From positions 1,302,001-1,366,000 of the forward strand of contig OY752146.1 in NCBI GenBank assembly GCA_963573315.1: a DNA stretch of 64,000 nucleotides, in the 5' to 3' direction. Under the pieces are notes generated by a model. The model did not search any database. It was given only the letters and a program-made list of their open reading frames with translations, and was not told where the DNA came from. Below, in pieces: positions 44,101 to 56,900 of this stretch (its first letter is position 1; each line of letters begins with the position of its first letter). A program made the translations under genes and the position numbers. This stretch comes from Entomortierella parvispora. Lineage: Eukaryota > Mortierellomycota > Mortierellomycetes > Mortierellales > Mortierellaceae.

Positions 44101-47100
44101 TGGACGATGTATCTTCTCAGTGGGATTTCAACAGCGACGATCAGGTAATTGCCGACAGAAACGCGCGACGTTTTCAGCGTCCAACTACGCCACCTCCGTC
44201 GAACGTTTTCCGACGAACTACACGATCCATCGGTAAAATTTGGAAGTCCACTCTTCATGTTCTGAAGATTAAGAAGAAGCCCACTGGAGGAGATGGAAGA
44301 CAACAGGAGGAAGAAACAGGAGAACCATTGTCAACAACAACCACTCTTGTGTGCTGGGAGGCTTCGAATGATTTTGCAGACCGAGTGGCAATGGAGGTGG
44401 CTGTCGCTCCCCTTTGTGCCGAAGAACCTCAGGTCTCATTGTCGTCTCAGACCCGCCTTCCTTCTACCGCCATATCACCGTCGGCGTTACCAGCACCTGT
44501 CGTACCACTGGAGGAATCTCGGACATCATCATCCTCTCAGTCTCGTTTCTCCCTTCCTGAATTGCCGCCGCTGGTGTTGCCATCCCCCTTCGTGCCATTG
44601 GAAGAACGTCGACCAGAGCTTCGCCAAGGACGAGATGCGGTTCACCTGCCGGCACCATTGGAGCTCCTTCCCCCTTACTCCGAAACTGACCCAGCAACTC
44701 CCGCAGTTCCTACATATTTGTACCCAGCCCGACCGGTGCGATGGAGTCGCCCTGCAACGGTTCAAAGAGGTAGGAGGTTACATGTCCAGGCCCCAGTCGA
44801 CCCAGTGGCTGCTCATATTCAAAATCGACGAACTTCAACAACAGCCAGTGCACAGAGGGCGTCACTGCTGCTTGGACCGCCCGCCCGTGGTCCCAGCGAG
44901 TTTCGTGAGGAGGCCCGGCTTCGTTACGAAGTCTCTGGCCATCAAGTCAACAGCACGACCATGATCTCAAACCGTAGTGCGATCGTCAGGCGGCCCGCAC
45001 TCCGGATTGCGTCAACTTCCAGTAGCTCGAATACGGTTACCACTCGGCGTCCATTGATTGACCTTATCCTAACACGGGGGTCGTCCAACGTCATGAACCA
45101 GGCCCGTCCTAGCCAGTCTCACTACAGCAGTGCCACTCGTTCCAATGCAACTTCTGTTCGACGTCCTCTTATCGACCTCATCCCTGACCGAGGGTCATCC
45201 AATATCGCGAGTCAGACCTGTCATCCATCTTCGGCACAGTTTGGCTCTGGCAGGGTCTCACGCTGGGCTGCAGCTACCGGTCAGCGTCCGCTCATTGATC
45301 TGATCCCTACGCGGGCCTCGTCCAACAGCGCAAATGGGGCCTACTGCCATACTGCAGAGCAGTTCAGCTCTGGCAGAGCTTCTCGCCCTAGTGCGGCCTT
45401 GACTCACCGCCCGCTGATCGACCTCATACCTCCACGAGGGTCATTCAACATTGCAAACGAAGTCCGTCCTACAGCCGATCGGTGCAGCTCAGGCAACCCC
45501 GTTTGGTCGAATGTGGCAAGAGCTCAACATCCTTCAGTTGGACCAGCCCACACACAGCCATCAAGCAACGCTGTCAAAGTGACTCTTCCTGCATTTGATC
45601 TGTTTGGCTCAAGCAGCGCTGTTGCGTCGAGTGAGGCTACGGCTGGACGTCCCTCAGTCGGCCCCCCTCAATTGTCGCACCGCATCACGAACGACACCCG
45701 TTTCGCGTCCAACCGATTCAATCTCGGTAGCACCACATCCTCGAACAAGCTCACACCCACTGTCTCCACCGGAGGCAACCTCACCGAGTACTCAAATCAA
45801 CCAGGCACCCACGTCAACCTTGAGGTCTGTAATCTGGGTCTAAACAAGAATTCATTTTTCGTATTCTTGAATACTAACACCTCCCTCTCTTTCTGTTTTA
45901 TTTTTTGTGTTGAGCAGGACTCTCAGTCGCGCAATCATCTCCTGAGCGCCTACTCGTTCGCGACCGCGGGCAGACTCCACTACTCGAGCAGCCATGTGTC
46001 AGCCAGTTCTGATCAGGGTGAATCCGAGCCTGAAGTGGGTCGCGATCAAGACAGCGAGGACGACGATGGAAATAGTAGTCAGAACATCCACGAAGGAGCC
46101 AGTGACGGGGACGGCGATGACGACGGAAAGGACGATGGAGACGATAAAAGCCTCAAAGCCGATGTCAATGCCGACACCGAGGATGAGGATGAGGAGGGTG
46201 ACGACGCTGACGACGATGAAAATAGCAACAGTGCATCGGACGGTCCGCGGATCCTTCGCGTTATGAACCCGGACCCCAATCCTGAAGCCGACTCGCAAAT
46301 TCCCTCTCAGAACAACAGTGAAGTTATTGCCAGGGCTTGGCAAGCGGGTCATCTTCGATCTCCAGGCCCCACTCTGCTGTTGTGTTCATCCTTCACACCC
46401 AACGAGGACGATGAGTCGCCCTATTTCCAGAGAACCTGCCGCCGGCGTCGCGATTTGACTCCTCTTCCAGACCAGACAGTCCTGAACTCTTTCGAATCTT
46501 GGGCTGCCCAGGCCAAGGAGGACGAGATTCTTCAACGCCTCGTTAGGTCCCGTTATCTCAGTTTCTCCTCCTGCCCCATGCCGCCATCCGTCTATCCTTC
46601 TCAAGAGGATGCTGCCCAGAAGTTTGGCTCTCGGCGCCTCGCCTGTCACTCGCAGCAAAGAAATCTCAGCAGTCTTCCCTTGATGGCTAACTCACGCTCC
46701 GAGATCGCTTCTCTCATCGTGGCGGATAGGACTGGTTATCAAACCGAGCGATCTCTTCATCACACAGTTCCCTCGAACCCTGTATCGACGGCCATGGCGC
46801 CAACCATGATGCCTCCGTCTTCTGTTACAAGCAGGCCTTTTCGTGATTCCTTCATCCCACCAGTGGAATTAGCCCCCACCCATTCTGGGGATAATGTCAC
46901 CAAAGTCGATCACAGGAACAGCCAAAAACTGCAGTTGAGGAAGGCTCAAGAGGAATTGCGGGCCTCCTTCGGTCTGACATACTATCACAGCTCGGACAAC
47001 CAGGGTCCTGTAGCCGAGCCCTCAAGCGTTCCAGAGAGCTGCTTTCCCAGCAACCATGAGCAGGCAAGGCATTCTACTTGGTTGGAGACCCGGAAACTTG

Positions 47101-47888
47101 AAGCTGAGCGTGTACACGCATCCCCAATTGCGAACTCAGACGCCCACCAGTGGCTGCTAGAGACATTCTCTGCATCTTCAGCTGTGCCCAAGTCGACAGG
47201 CCCTGTCCGCAGCGATGGATGTCCCTGGAGCACAAACACCACCATGGCCCTCCAAGCTGCAAGCCAGATGTACCCGATCCATCCCCTCGATCAAGATGGA
47301 AACCCATGCGGTGGCGAGTTGACCGAGGAGCCAAGGCGCCTTGCCAATCGTCAGTGGAAACTTCAGGCCGCCCAAGCATTGATTTTCATGGCCAAAGACG
47401 ACGAGGACATTTCTCAAGGCGGAAGCGCCGCAACGGGGGAGCAATCGTCCATTTCGTTGGTGTCCTCAGCACCCGGTCAAGCCCAGCTTGAGCCGATCGG
47501 TGACTTGGCGATCGCGTTTGGATCTTTGGAAGTTGACAGCCCTCTAGTCAAGGTCGCACCTCCAACGACTCCGCCAATCGACTCACGGACTTCGAGTCCC
47601 CCAGAGTCTGGTCCATACACCGTCTCTCCAGCAGAGGCCTTGGCCTCTATGCCATTGGAACCACAGATGAACACGGAGCATCTCACATTTGAGCTCAACA
47701 ATGTTGTCATGGCTCAGGCTGAGCGTGCGTACTATAAGAGAACTGGCAGTGAAAATGGCGCCCTGACTGACCGAGTGGTTAGGGCCTTTTCATTTGCTAG
47801 CGCCTACCAAGAACCGATCGGCTCCAAGCACGGCTTACCAGAGATCCTTACGCAACGTGTCAATCATGCGCAAGAGCCGCGGAGGTAG
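41137..47888 (+). CDS. Giant low-complexity protein with paired hydrophobic segments (about 2070 aa)
   Basis: Exons are 41137(or 41152)-41620, 41942-42087, 42204-45824 and 45918-47888. Intron 3 is in frame but has GTCTGT, a TACTAAC branch site and GAGCAG. Residues about 150-230 hold two hydrophobic, Gly/Pro-containing segments (LLLGLIPVAGPVVCSVLYYV and IAFFLPVVGAVYNRIVQWNR) resembling DUF4112-like membrane hairpins. The following roughly 1800 residues are Ser/Pro/Thr-rich and disordered. At 45050-45440 there are four copies of a roughly 40-residue unit built on RPLIDLIP-RGSSN. An acidic block (EDEDEEGDDADDDEN) lies near 46100-46230. Function unknown. It could be a membrane-anchored scaffold. 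Confidence 0.75.
45043..45440 (+). repeat. Coding repeats with RPLIDLI core, four units
   Basis: RRPLIDLILTRGSSN, RRPLIDLIPDRGSSN, QRPLIDLIPTRASSN and HRPLIDLIPPRGSFN recur every 38 to 42 residues. A fifth, decayed unit may follow. Confidence 0.85.
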
Positions 47889-48097
47889 ATTGTGAGATGG
47901 TCGACAAGAGGAAGATATAGTGGAAAGAATGGAATAGGAAACGAGTGACAAACAAGGAGGGCCTCTTCAGTCCCTACGTATATGAGGTCTACTAAATACA
48001 CTGAAATAAACCTACAAAAACAAAGAATGTTGTTTCTTTTGTGATGATGCAAGTGAATGGGTTTATTGTGATTATGGAGAGTAAAAGGACGCAGTGA

Positions 48098-49804
48098 TTA
48101 TTCGTCATCCTCATCCTCATCCTCATCCTCGTCCTCATCTGAAGCAGAGGCCTCGATCTCGGCAGTCTCTTCTTCCTCGCTGTCTTCATCGTCCTCGGTT
48201 CCAGCAACAATATCCGAGCAATTGACGTTCTTCCAGATTCCCTTTTGAACAGCAAGGCAAGTAACACGCATATCGGTCTTGTGTTCTCCGATATGGTTCT
48301 TCATAATTCTTTCCTCCTCAGAGTTCTTGTGCGCAACCACATCCTCCATGTTCCACAGCAAAATAGTACCATCAGAAGACACACTGGTGAGGACATCAAC
48401 CATCTTTGTTGACGCTTTTCCGACAAATTCCTTGTTGGAGGTCTCCTCAGGGGTGTAGGGGACAGTGACCAGAGCCACATCCTTGACTCGGTTTCCATGT
48501 CCTGCCAATGTCTTGACCAACTCTCCGGTGGCAGTCTTGTAGACGCGCACCATCTTGTCTTCGCATCCAACAACCAAGTACTCATCCTTATAATAGACCA
48601 TCGAATTCAAGCGCGTCTTCTTTGCTGGCTTGATCGTCTGGACACACTTTGCTGTTGCCATGTCGTAGATTCCGACTTCCTGATCAAACAAAATTGCATA
48701 TCCGGTACCGCTGGGGTTCCAGCAGACCTTCATACCCTCTCCCTGCAGACGAGTCATACTGGCCTGCTTTCCCAACAACAGGTTCCAGACACGAACGGAA
48801 TGATCCGCAGAGACACTGAGAGCAATCTTTCCAGAGGGATGAATAGCGATCGAGTGGACCGAAGCCTGGTGACCCTTCATACTCTTGAGACATTCCCAAT
48901 CCTTGGAGCGCCAAACGCATACTTTTCCGTCATCAGATCCAGACAGCATGTGGGTTTTGTTGTGGAAAGTAAGCGAGGTGATAGTTCCCTGATGTTGAAG
49001 CAAATTTCCCAATTCTTTTCTGCGCTTGAGATCATACAACCTATGAAGTGGACGAGAATTGAAAGTTAGATGATCATATTCGCGAAACCTGAAGGACATT
49101 GAGATATTCGTCCAAAGAGAGGCAAGATTCATACTGGATCTTTTCGTCTGTGCTTCCTGAAGCCAGGAAGTTTCCTCCGATGGCTAATGACTTGATGCAT
49201 CCAATATGAGCGGCAAAGATAAAAATGGGCGACAGTCTCAAGGTCATGTCCTAAAAAGAGAAATAAGCACAAATTAGTATACTTTGCGCTCGGATGATCA
49301 CGTCTTCGGTATTTACGCCCTGTTTGTTATTTGACGGCCGTGGGTCATTCTCACCTCGTTCCAGTAGGCGTCAACGCCATACAGAATGTTTTCGTATGTT
49401 CCTGCAACAATTCTAATGTCCTCCAGCGAAGCTCCCTCGGGAACAACCTCAACCTTCTTGGGCTTGATAGCCTTCTTGACTGCGGCAGCAGGGGCCGATC
49501 CCGAAGTAACAGAGGCTCCCTTCTTGTGAGGAGCGATGGTTGTCACGCTCTTCTTCTTCTGGTTGTTGCTATTGTTTTGTTTTTGCTGCGTCTTTGTGTT
49601 CTTGTTCTTGTTGTTGTTCTTTGCCTGGGACTTCTGGTTGCTGGCGGCAGAGGGCTTGGCACGTTTCGCTCCATTAGTTGAAGAGGACGGTGCGGATGAG
49701 ATGGCAGCGTGTTTACGTTTTGTCGATGTTGCCACGACCGCCTCGACAGGCTTAGTCTTCTTTAAGGCCGACTTGAGAGGCATCTTTTGGTTCTTCTTGT
49801 CCAT
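48098..49804 (-). CDS. MAK11: WD40 ribosome-biogenesis protein Mak11 (PAK1IP1 family)
   Basis: 60S ribosome assembly factor of the nucleolus. Exons are 49804-49355, 49250-49135 and 49040-48098, giving 502 aa. The N-terminal 125 residues are Lys/Asn-rich and basic. WD40 blades follow: IRIVAGTYENILYGVDAYW, FAAHIGCIKSLAIGGNFLAS then GSTDEKIQLYDL, LQHQGTITSLTFHNKTHMLS, MKGHQASVHSIAIHPSGKIA, LSVSADHSVRVWNLL, and further blades to LTSVSSDGTILLWNME. The C-terminus is acidic (DEDEDEDEDEDDE). Domain order matches Mak11/PAK1IP1. Divergent from the METTL6-like gene, with 181 bases between starts. Confidence 0.94.
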
Positions 49805-49985
49805 AATGGGCGACGTGGAGGGATGGATGGTATAAGAAATGGCGAATGGCGGGTTATGTGCTGAAATGCAAGGCTCAAAGAATACAAAAAAAAAGAAATA
49901 AAAAAAAGTAAACAGCAGTCACATATTTTTTATTTTGTGCGCAACAAGGCACAACTGCATCTTGGTATCGTCCACATCATTCACC
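49805..49985. promoter_or_regulatory. Shared bidirectional promoter, MAK11 and METTL6-like gene
   Basis: Only 181 bases separate the two divergent start codons, including an A-rich stretch near 49888-49910. Confidence 0.5.
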
Positions 49986-50846
49986 ATGGCTGAACCTCAG
50001 GCAGACATCTCCCCAATCGAGGCCCGTCAAGAAAAACTCCTGCAGCCTCTCGAGCCATCCGTCATCACTCCCGAGAAGCTCGAGTACGCTCGTCAGATTA
50101 TTGACAAAGACGTTTCCATCAAACCCTTCTGGGTCAACAAGTATAAGAATGAGGCGGCTAAGAATTGGAACAAATTTTATCAGCGCAACGAAACCCGATT
50201 TTACAAGGACAGGCATTGGATCGAGCGTGAATTCACTGTATTCAAGGAGAACAACAATGAGGGGCAGCAGATGAAGTGCCTCGAGGTCGGCTGTGGCGTT
50301 GGCAACTTTATCTTCCCAGTCTTGGAGCGCAACCCACATTTGTTCATGTACGCCTGTGATTTTGCACCCCATGCGATCGAGCTAGTCAAGAAGCACGAGG
50401 ATTACCCTCAGGGTCGCTGCGAGGCATTTGTCTGTGATTTGACCAAGGACCCCCTCACAGGGACAATTGCTGCCGAATCTTTGGATGCTGTCTCTTCCAT
50501 CTTTGTTCTCTCTGCGATCCCTGCAGAGAAACTCGAGGCTGCCGTCCGGAACATCAAGGAAGTCATGAAATCTGGAGGCATGCTTTGTTTCAGAGACTAT
50601 GCTGTGTACGATGCAGCCCAGGTGAAGTTTAGTTCCAACCCTGGTCACAAGCTGGATACCAATCTCTATGTCCGTCAAGATGGAACTCTCTCCCATTTCT
50701 TCTCCAAGGAACAGATCCAAGAGCTTTTCGAGAAGGAGGGGTTCACCACTGCTGAGTGCGAGTACGTTCACCGCGAGACCATCAACAGAGCTATGGATAT
50801 CAGTATCGATAGGAGGTTTTTGCAGGCCAAGTTCGTCAAGCAGTAG
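49986..50846 (+). CDS. METTL6: tRNA m3C methyltransferase, METTL6/Trm140 family (286 aa)
   Basis: Intronless class I SAM methyltransferase expected to form 3-methylcytidine at position 32 of tRNA-Ser or Thr. Motifs are NWNKFYQRNETRFYKDRHWI, LEVGCGVGNFIFPVLERNPH (motif I), YACDFAPHAIELVK, FVCDLTKDPL, VSSIFVLSAIP, GGMLCFRDYAVYDAAQVKF, LYVRQDGTLSHFFSKE and the C-terminal NRAMDISIDRRFLQAKFVK. Length matches METTL6 (about 284) rather than the longer METTL2. The ATG at 49986 starts MAEPQADIS. An in-frame codon further upstream would add a non-conserved extension. Confidence 0.93.
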   Translation: MAEPQADISPIEARQEKLLQPLEPSVITPEKLEYARQIIDKDVSIKPFWVNKYKNEAAKNWNKFYQRNETRFYKDRHWIEREFTVFKENNNEGQQMKCLEVGCGVGNFIFPVLERNPHLFMYACDFAPHAIELVKKHEDYPQGRCEAFVCDLTKDPLTGTIAAESLDAVSSIFVLSAIPAEKLEAAVRNIKEVMKSGGMLCFRDYAVYDAAQVKFSSNPGHKLDTNLYVRQDGTLSHFFSKEQIQELFEKEGFTTAECEYVHRETINRAMDISIDRRFLQAKFVKQ

Positions 50847-51594
50847 GCGTAGAGAGATCACCAATACCACCCCATTTATGTAAACAAACAACAACTGTAA
50901 TAATAGATCATCTGCTCTTCTCATAATGTTTAATTCACAATTCACATGCAACAGCTGAATCGCAACATTGTGCTCTCAACAGTCCTCTACAATGAGCATG
51001 GGCGATGCTGGCTCGTCGGCACACTGCCACTCTTTGTCGACATCAACCCATGGCATGCACAGCCACAATTCAAGAATAGAACATTCAAATGATTTTGGTG
51101 GCGTCTGTTGTTTTCATTGTTCCAGGGCAGCAATCTGATTCGACGATACCGAAGGAGAAAAACGTGGCATAGCCTTCAAGTGGCGTATTGAATCGAGCAA
51201 CCATCGGGAGCACCACAACACCAAAGGAGCGCACAGGCTTGCAGAGTTCCAAGTCCCGCGGGAAAAGTCACAAGGGGTTCGACATGCAGATAGCAGCACC
51301 ACCTGAGCTAAAGTAAGGATGACTAGAGTCGGTGGTGGCAAAAGAAGCGACAGAAAGAGAGACCAGCAAAGGACAGCGTGCATTAGACGCTACTTCAACG
51401 GGTTTAGTGAAGCGCTCTTGATTCATAGACTTGCACAATTAGGTTGTCCAGTGTCCTCCAACCGAGGGAGCAGCGAGTGCAGGCAAGGTTGCCCCCCGTC
51501 TTGTTTGGGGTTCTTGGTACATATTTCACACGGTGAGCACCCTTCCCATTCATCTCTTCTTCCCTTGTCTCCATTCTTCATATTGCCCCCTACC
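50847..51594. other. Intergenic region upstream of LMW phosphatase
   Basis: No convincing gene or element seen. Confidence 0.4.
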
Positions 51595-52700
51595 ATGTCT
51601 ACTACCAGTGTCCTCTTTGTCTGCCTTGGCAACATTTGCAGATCCCCCATGTATGATTCCTGTTTTTGTGTTACTCGATTCATTCATCTATCCCTCTTCT
51701 GTTCATCATTCAACAAATGGATTCGCATACCTGATCGTCGATGCTCATTCTCCCACTTTTTATTTTATTCACTACCAACAGGGCTGAAGCCGTATTCAAA
51801 CATGCTGTGGAGAAACGCGGACTCGGTGCAGAGTTTGACATCGACAGCGCCGGAACCGCCTCTTATCACGTAAGTGAGCGAGTCAGCCAAGACTTACTCT
51901 AGTATTACATAACGATTGCTCTCTGCTGCTTGCCCTCGCCCAGCACGAGAAAGCCGGGGCAAGAGCGTGGCTCTCTTCGACAGACCATACCCTCGGCACA
52001 TGTTTTCTCGTGCTCTTGTCTTTGCAGACTCATCCAGTCTCTTATCGGCAGGATCGGGACTTTCAGTCGATGCTGTACTTACCCATGATCTATCCTCTTG
52101 AACTAGGTTGGAGCCATTCCAGATGCCCGATCAGCAGAAACATGTCGCAAGAACGGAGTACCAGTGAAGCATAGGGCGCGCCAAGTCTCTATTGACGATT
52201 TTACTAGATACGACTACATTCTCTGCATGGACGAGGAAAACCTGCGGGATCTTAAGGACATGGCTCCAAAGGGATACACAGCTACCAGTAAGTCCAATTC
52301 CTTTGTTTTCACAGTGAGCAAGAAAATTAGACCTCATTGTGTTGCGCCGTGGTGGAGTGTCCGCTTTCTCTGGTGTTCTTCAGCATGTTCGGCATGCAAC
52401 ACCATCGGCCGATACTTTTGCATAATCGGTGTTCCACAAAAACCAAGGAGTGGGGGGGAAGGAGAGGGGAGGTATTCGCTTCGCTTATTGCGAATTGCTT
52501 TGCCAACGCCATCCTTTTGTCCTGTTGTATCCTCATATCACCTTGTTTTGCCAATAGTGAGAATGTTTGGCTCGTTCGATCCCAAGGGTGACCGCATTAT
52601 CAAGGACCCTTACTATGGACCCCAGGGAGGCTTTGACAGAAACTTTGCCCAATGCTCAAGGTGTACAGATGCATTCTTGGAGAGTCTTGGCTACGAGTAA
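51595..52700 (+). CDS. LTP1: Low-molecular-weight protein-tyrosine phosphatase
   Basis: Class II Cys-based phosphatase, 155 aa, the usual size. Exons are 51595-51650, 51782-51869, 52107-52287 and 52558-52700, with consistent phases. The P-loop VCLGNICRSPMAEAVF carries the catalytic Cys and Arg and is split by intron 1 inside the Met codon. Also seen are FDIDSAGTASYHVG, HRARQVSIDDFTRYDYILCM with DEENLRDL, and the acid loop FGSFDPKGDRIIKDPYYGPQ with the catalytic Asp in DPYYG. Function in this fungus is unknown; the family acts on phosphotyrosine and related substrates in the cytosol. Confidence 0.95.
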
Positions 52701-53974
52701 ACAAGTCCAATTGTCTGTGAACTATCGGTACGAAGCTTCTCAATAATATCCGCTCTCGCTACACATCCTACCAATGAACCGCCTACAATACAAAAGAAAC
52801 CGAAGGAAAAGGGGACACAGAAAGCTATCTTGACCCAAAACGGACTTTCACACAAGGGTACAAGACCGTTGGGAGTATGGCTTAGCACCAGTTTGGCACG
52901 AAGGTACTACGCCACCAAAATCATTTATTCTGTTGCGGCGGGAGGTAAAGAGTGGAGGTGATTCTTGGTTCGGAAGTAACGTATAGATATAACACGTACT
53001 TTGTATTTGGTTACTGGTGGACAGTGCGCGGCCCCTAGTGACAGTCTATGAGACCGCTGGAGAACCGAACGAGAGTTTTTACAGCGTCCACGCGCTCTTC
53101 CTTTCCGAAGAGTGGAGGGCAAGCAAGTGGGGATGTTGCTCCTATTTTTTCCACACAAAAAAGATCACGTGCTAAGGTTCCACCGAGTCCAATTTTTTTT
53201 TTTTTTTTTTTCAAGTGAAGAGACACGAAGTGAATGAAAGAAAAAAAAAATCAGGGCGAAAAAAAAAGCCAACAGTAGCAGGAGATGAAGAGAGAGAGAG
53301 ACGAAGGAAGGAAGGACTAGAGAGAGAGGCAGGGAGACATGCAAGGGCCAGAGCACATACACGCTCTATCACTACCAAGAGCCTTCCATAGCCATCCGAG
53401 ATTGCCAGATCGTCACCTTTCCAGGCAGCTCTCTGTCCGGCGAGACAGACCAAAGATGTAAAGAAAGGAAGGAGCAGTACACAAAACGCATGCAACAAAG
53501 GTGGAGACACGTTTTCCAGAAATTAAACTTTTTTTTTTGTATTTGGCACGGTGGAAGCGGGCGTTCATCTTTTTTTTTTATACTTCTTGACACAGTGGAA
53601 TGGGTGTCCGGATACCAATGGTTGTCTCCCTTCCCTTCCCTTCCCTTCGGCTGCAGGAGGAACAGAGACAGAAACAGATCCGTAACAAACACCTTCACTC
53701 CTCTGACTCGCTCACGTTTGCTCTTCTTGCTCCTCCATAAATCGCACTCGCTTCTCTTCTTCCTTCTTTTCTTCCTTTCCCCGATTCCTCCTCCACGCTC
53801 TCCCGTTGCTTCCTCTGTTCCTCTCTCCTTCCCCTTCCCCTTCCCCTTCAAATAGGTCAAGGTCTCATTTCATAACCTTGCCTCTCCCACTCTTTCTCCT
53901 CTCCTCTCCTCCTCTCCTCTTCTCGGCATCCTCTCATATCATTCATCTATAATCATACATACACATAATACGCC
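52701..53974. other. 1.3-kb intergenic region upstream of GCV2
   Basis: Holds CACGTG at 53166-53171, a T-run near 53194-53213, and long pyrimidine-rich stretches (53620-53930) leading to the GCV2 start. No gene seen. Confidence 0.5.
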
Positions 53975-56900
53975 ATGCTTGCCAACATTGCCCAGAGAAA
54001 CGCTCGTCGTTTGGCAACATCTATCCAGCGTGTTGCCACCACCCCCGCCGTTTCCGCGTTTATCTCCAGACCTGCTGCCGCTCCTCTCTCGATCCGATCC
54101 GCTCTTAGATCTATTCACACCGAGAAACCCCCAGCCAGAACCGTCTTCTCGCCCCTCGACACCTTTGTCCGTCGTCATAACGGTCCTAGTCAAGGAGAGA
54201 TCAAGGAGATGTTGAGTGCCATCGGACTGAAGGATCTGGATGGACTCACTGGCAAGACTATTCCCGATCGCATCCGATCCACCCGTGCCCTTGCCCTTGA
54301 CCACGGTTTCACAGAAAAGGAGGTTCTCGAGCGTCTGAAGCACATTGCGTCCAAGAACAAGCTGTACAAGAACTATATCGGAATGGGCTACACCGATGTT
54401 GTTGTCCCCAATGTCATTCTCCGTAACGTCATGGAGAACCCCGGATGGTAAGCTGTTTTGAAGAAGGATTTCGGATTTGCCCAACAATGAGGTCTTAGCG
54501 GCGCGGAGGAGAAACAGACACCAACCTGCGAGATGGGATCAATGAAACATCAGATGCACGCAACACAGGACCAGGCAAAGGAGGACAATGAAAAAAAGAA
54601 AGGGCAAGCGCAAAGGTCTTTGTTGATGGACGACATCACTCTGACATGCAGAAGGGTGCTCGTAAGCGGCTCCGAGTGGATTGACATACGCGATATCGGC
54701 GAGAGAGCCTGGACCAAATGAACTAAGAGAAGAAACGCGAGGGGGCGGAAGGATTCTCTGGCTCACCGTGCTCATCATCAATCATCATCATGATTTAAAC
54801 GAGCACTTGAACGCCAATACTCACCTCATTCTAATTGAATAATGTTCACAGGTATACCCAGTACACTCCTTACCAGCCCGAGATTGCCCAGGGTCGTTTG
54901 GAGTCCCTCCTCAACTATCAGACCATGGTCACGGATCTTACTGGTATGTCCATTGCCAACGCCTCGCTTCTGGACGAGGGAACGGCTGCTGCTGAGGCCA
55001 TGTTGATGTGCTGGTCTGCCACCAACCGCAAGAAGAGCACTTTCTTCGTTGACGAGAACTGCCATCCTCAGACCATTGCTTGTGTCCAGACCCGTGCTGA
55101 GGCTTTCAACATCAAGGTCGTTGTCGGCAACCACCGCGACTTTGACTTTGAGTCGATCAAGGGAGAGATGGCTGGTGTTTTGATCCAGGTGAGCACACAC
55201 AATGAACACAAAGGGAGAGAAAAAGGAGAACCCGGAAAATACAGTGTCAAAAATACATGTGACAGAGGAGAACACGAAAACTGACTTCACTTGCTTTGCA
55301 TCCGATCCAACAGTATCCCGACACTCGCGGAAATGTCTCTGACTATAAGGGCTTTGCTGACAAGATCCATGGATACGGTGCCCAGGTCGTTGCTGCCACT
55401 GACTTGATGGCCTTGACCATGTTGACCCCTCCTGGTGAGTGGGGTGCTGATATTGCCCTCGGAAACTCTCAGCGTTTCGGTGTTCCTCTGGGTTATGGTG
55501 GTCCCCACGCTGCCTTCTTTGCCTGTAAGGATGAGCACAAGCGCAGAATGCCTGGTCGTCTTGTTGGTGTCTCCAAGGATTCCCAGGGTAACAAGGCTTT
55601 CCGTCTTGCTCTTCAGACCCGTGAGCAGCATATTCGTCGCGAGAAGGCGACCTCCAACATTTGCACAGCCCAGGCTCTCCTCGCCAACATGGCTGCCCTT
55701 TACGCTGTTTACCACGGACCTGCTGGCATCAAGCAGATCGCTCAGCGTATCCACAGCATGACCGCTGTTTTTGCTGAAGGTGTTCGTCAGGCAGGCCACA
55801 ATGTTGAGAACGAGCACTTCTTTGATACCTTAACCATCAAGGTCCAGGGAGGTGCCGACAACTTGGTCAAGAAGGCCCTTGCCGCTGGAATTAACATCCG
55901 TCAGTTCGATGCTGAGACCGTTGGCGTTACTTTCGACGAATCTTGCAACAAGGTCGATCTTGACAACTTGATCAAGGTCTTCACCAAGGATGGAGCTGCT
56001 ACTCCCGATCTTCTCAGCATCGCTCAGAAGCTCAACATCTCGGAGACTAGCCCCGCCAAGTTGAGCGAGAAGTTCACCCGTACCTCGGACTACTTGACCC
56101 ACAAGATCTTCAACTCTTACCACTCCGAGACTGAGATGCTCCGTTACATCTACCGCCTCCAGAACAAGGATCTGTCTTTGACTCACTCTATGATCCCTCT
56201 CGGTTCCTGCACCATGAAGTTGAACGCCACCACAGAGATGATCCCAGTCACCTGGCCTGAACTCGGAAACATCCACCCCTTCGCTCCCGATAACCAGACC
56301 GAGGGTTACCAAATCATGCTCAAGGAGCTTCGCCGCGACTTGGCTGAGATTACCGGCTTCGACGATGTCTCGCTCCAGCCCAACTCTGGTGCTCAGGGTG
56401 AGTACGCTGGTCTCCGTACTATTCGCGCTTACCACGAGGGCCGTGGTGACAGCAAGCGCAACGTTTGCTTGATCCCCGTCTCTGCTCACGGTACCAACCC
56501 TGCCTCCGCTGCCATGGCTGGTATGGAGGTTGTCCCCGTCAAGTGCTTGGCCAACGGAAACTTGGATCTCGCCGACTTGAAGGTCAAGGCTGCAAAGTAC
56601 TCTGACCGTCTCTCTGCTTTCATGGTCACCTACCCTTCGACCTTTGGTGTGTTCGAGGACACCGTGTCCGATGCTTGCGAGATCATCCACTCGAACGGAG
56701 GTCAGGTTTACATGGATGGCGCCAACATGAACGCCCAGATCGGTTTGACCTCTCCTGGTCACATTGGTGCAGATGTCTGCCACTTGAACTTGCACAAGAC
56801 TTTCTGCATCCCTCACGGTGGTGGAGGACCTGGCATGGGACCTATTGGTGTCAAGTCTCACTTGGCTCCTTACCTCCCCGGCCATCCCGTCCTCAAGACT

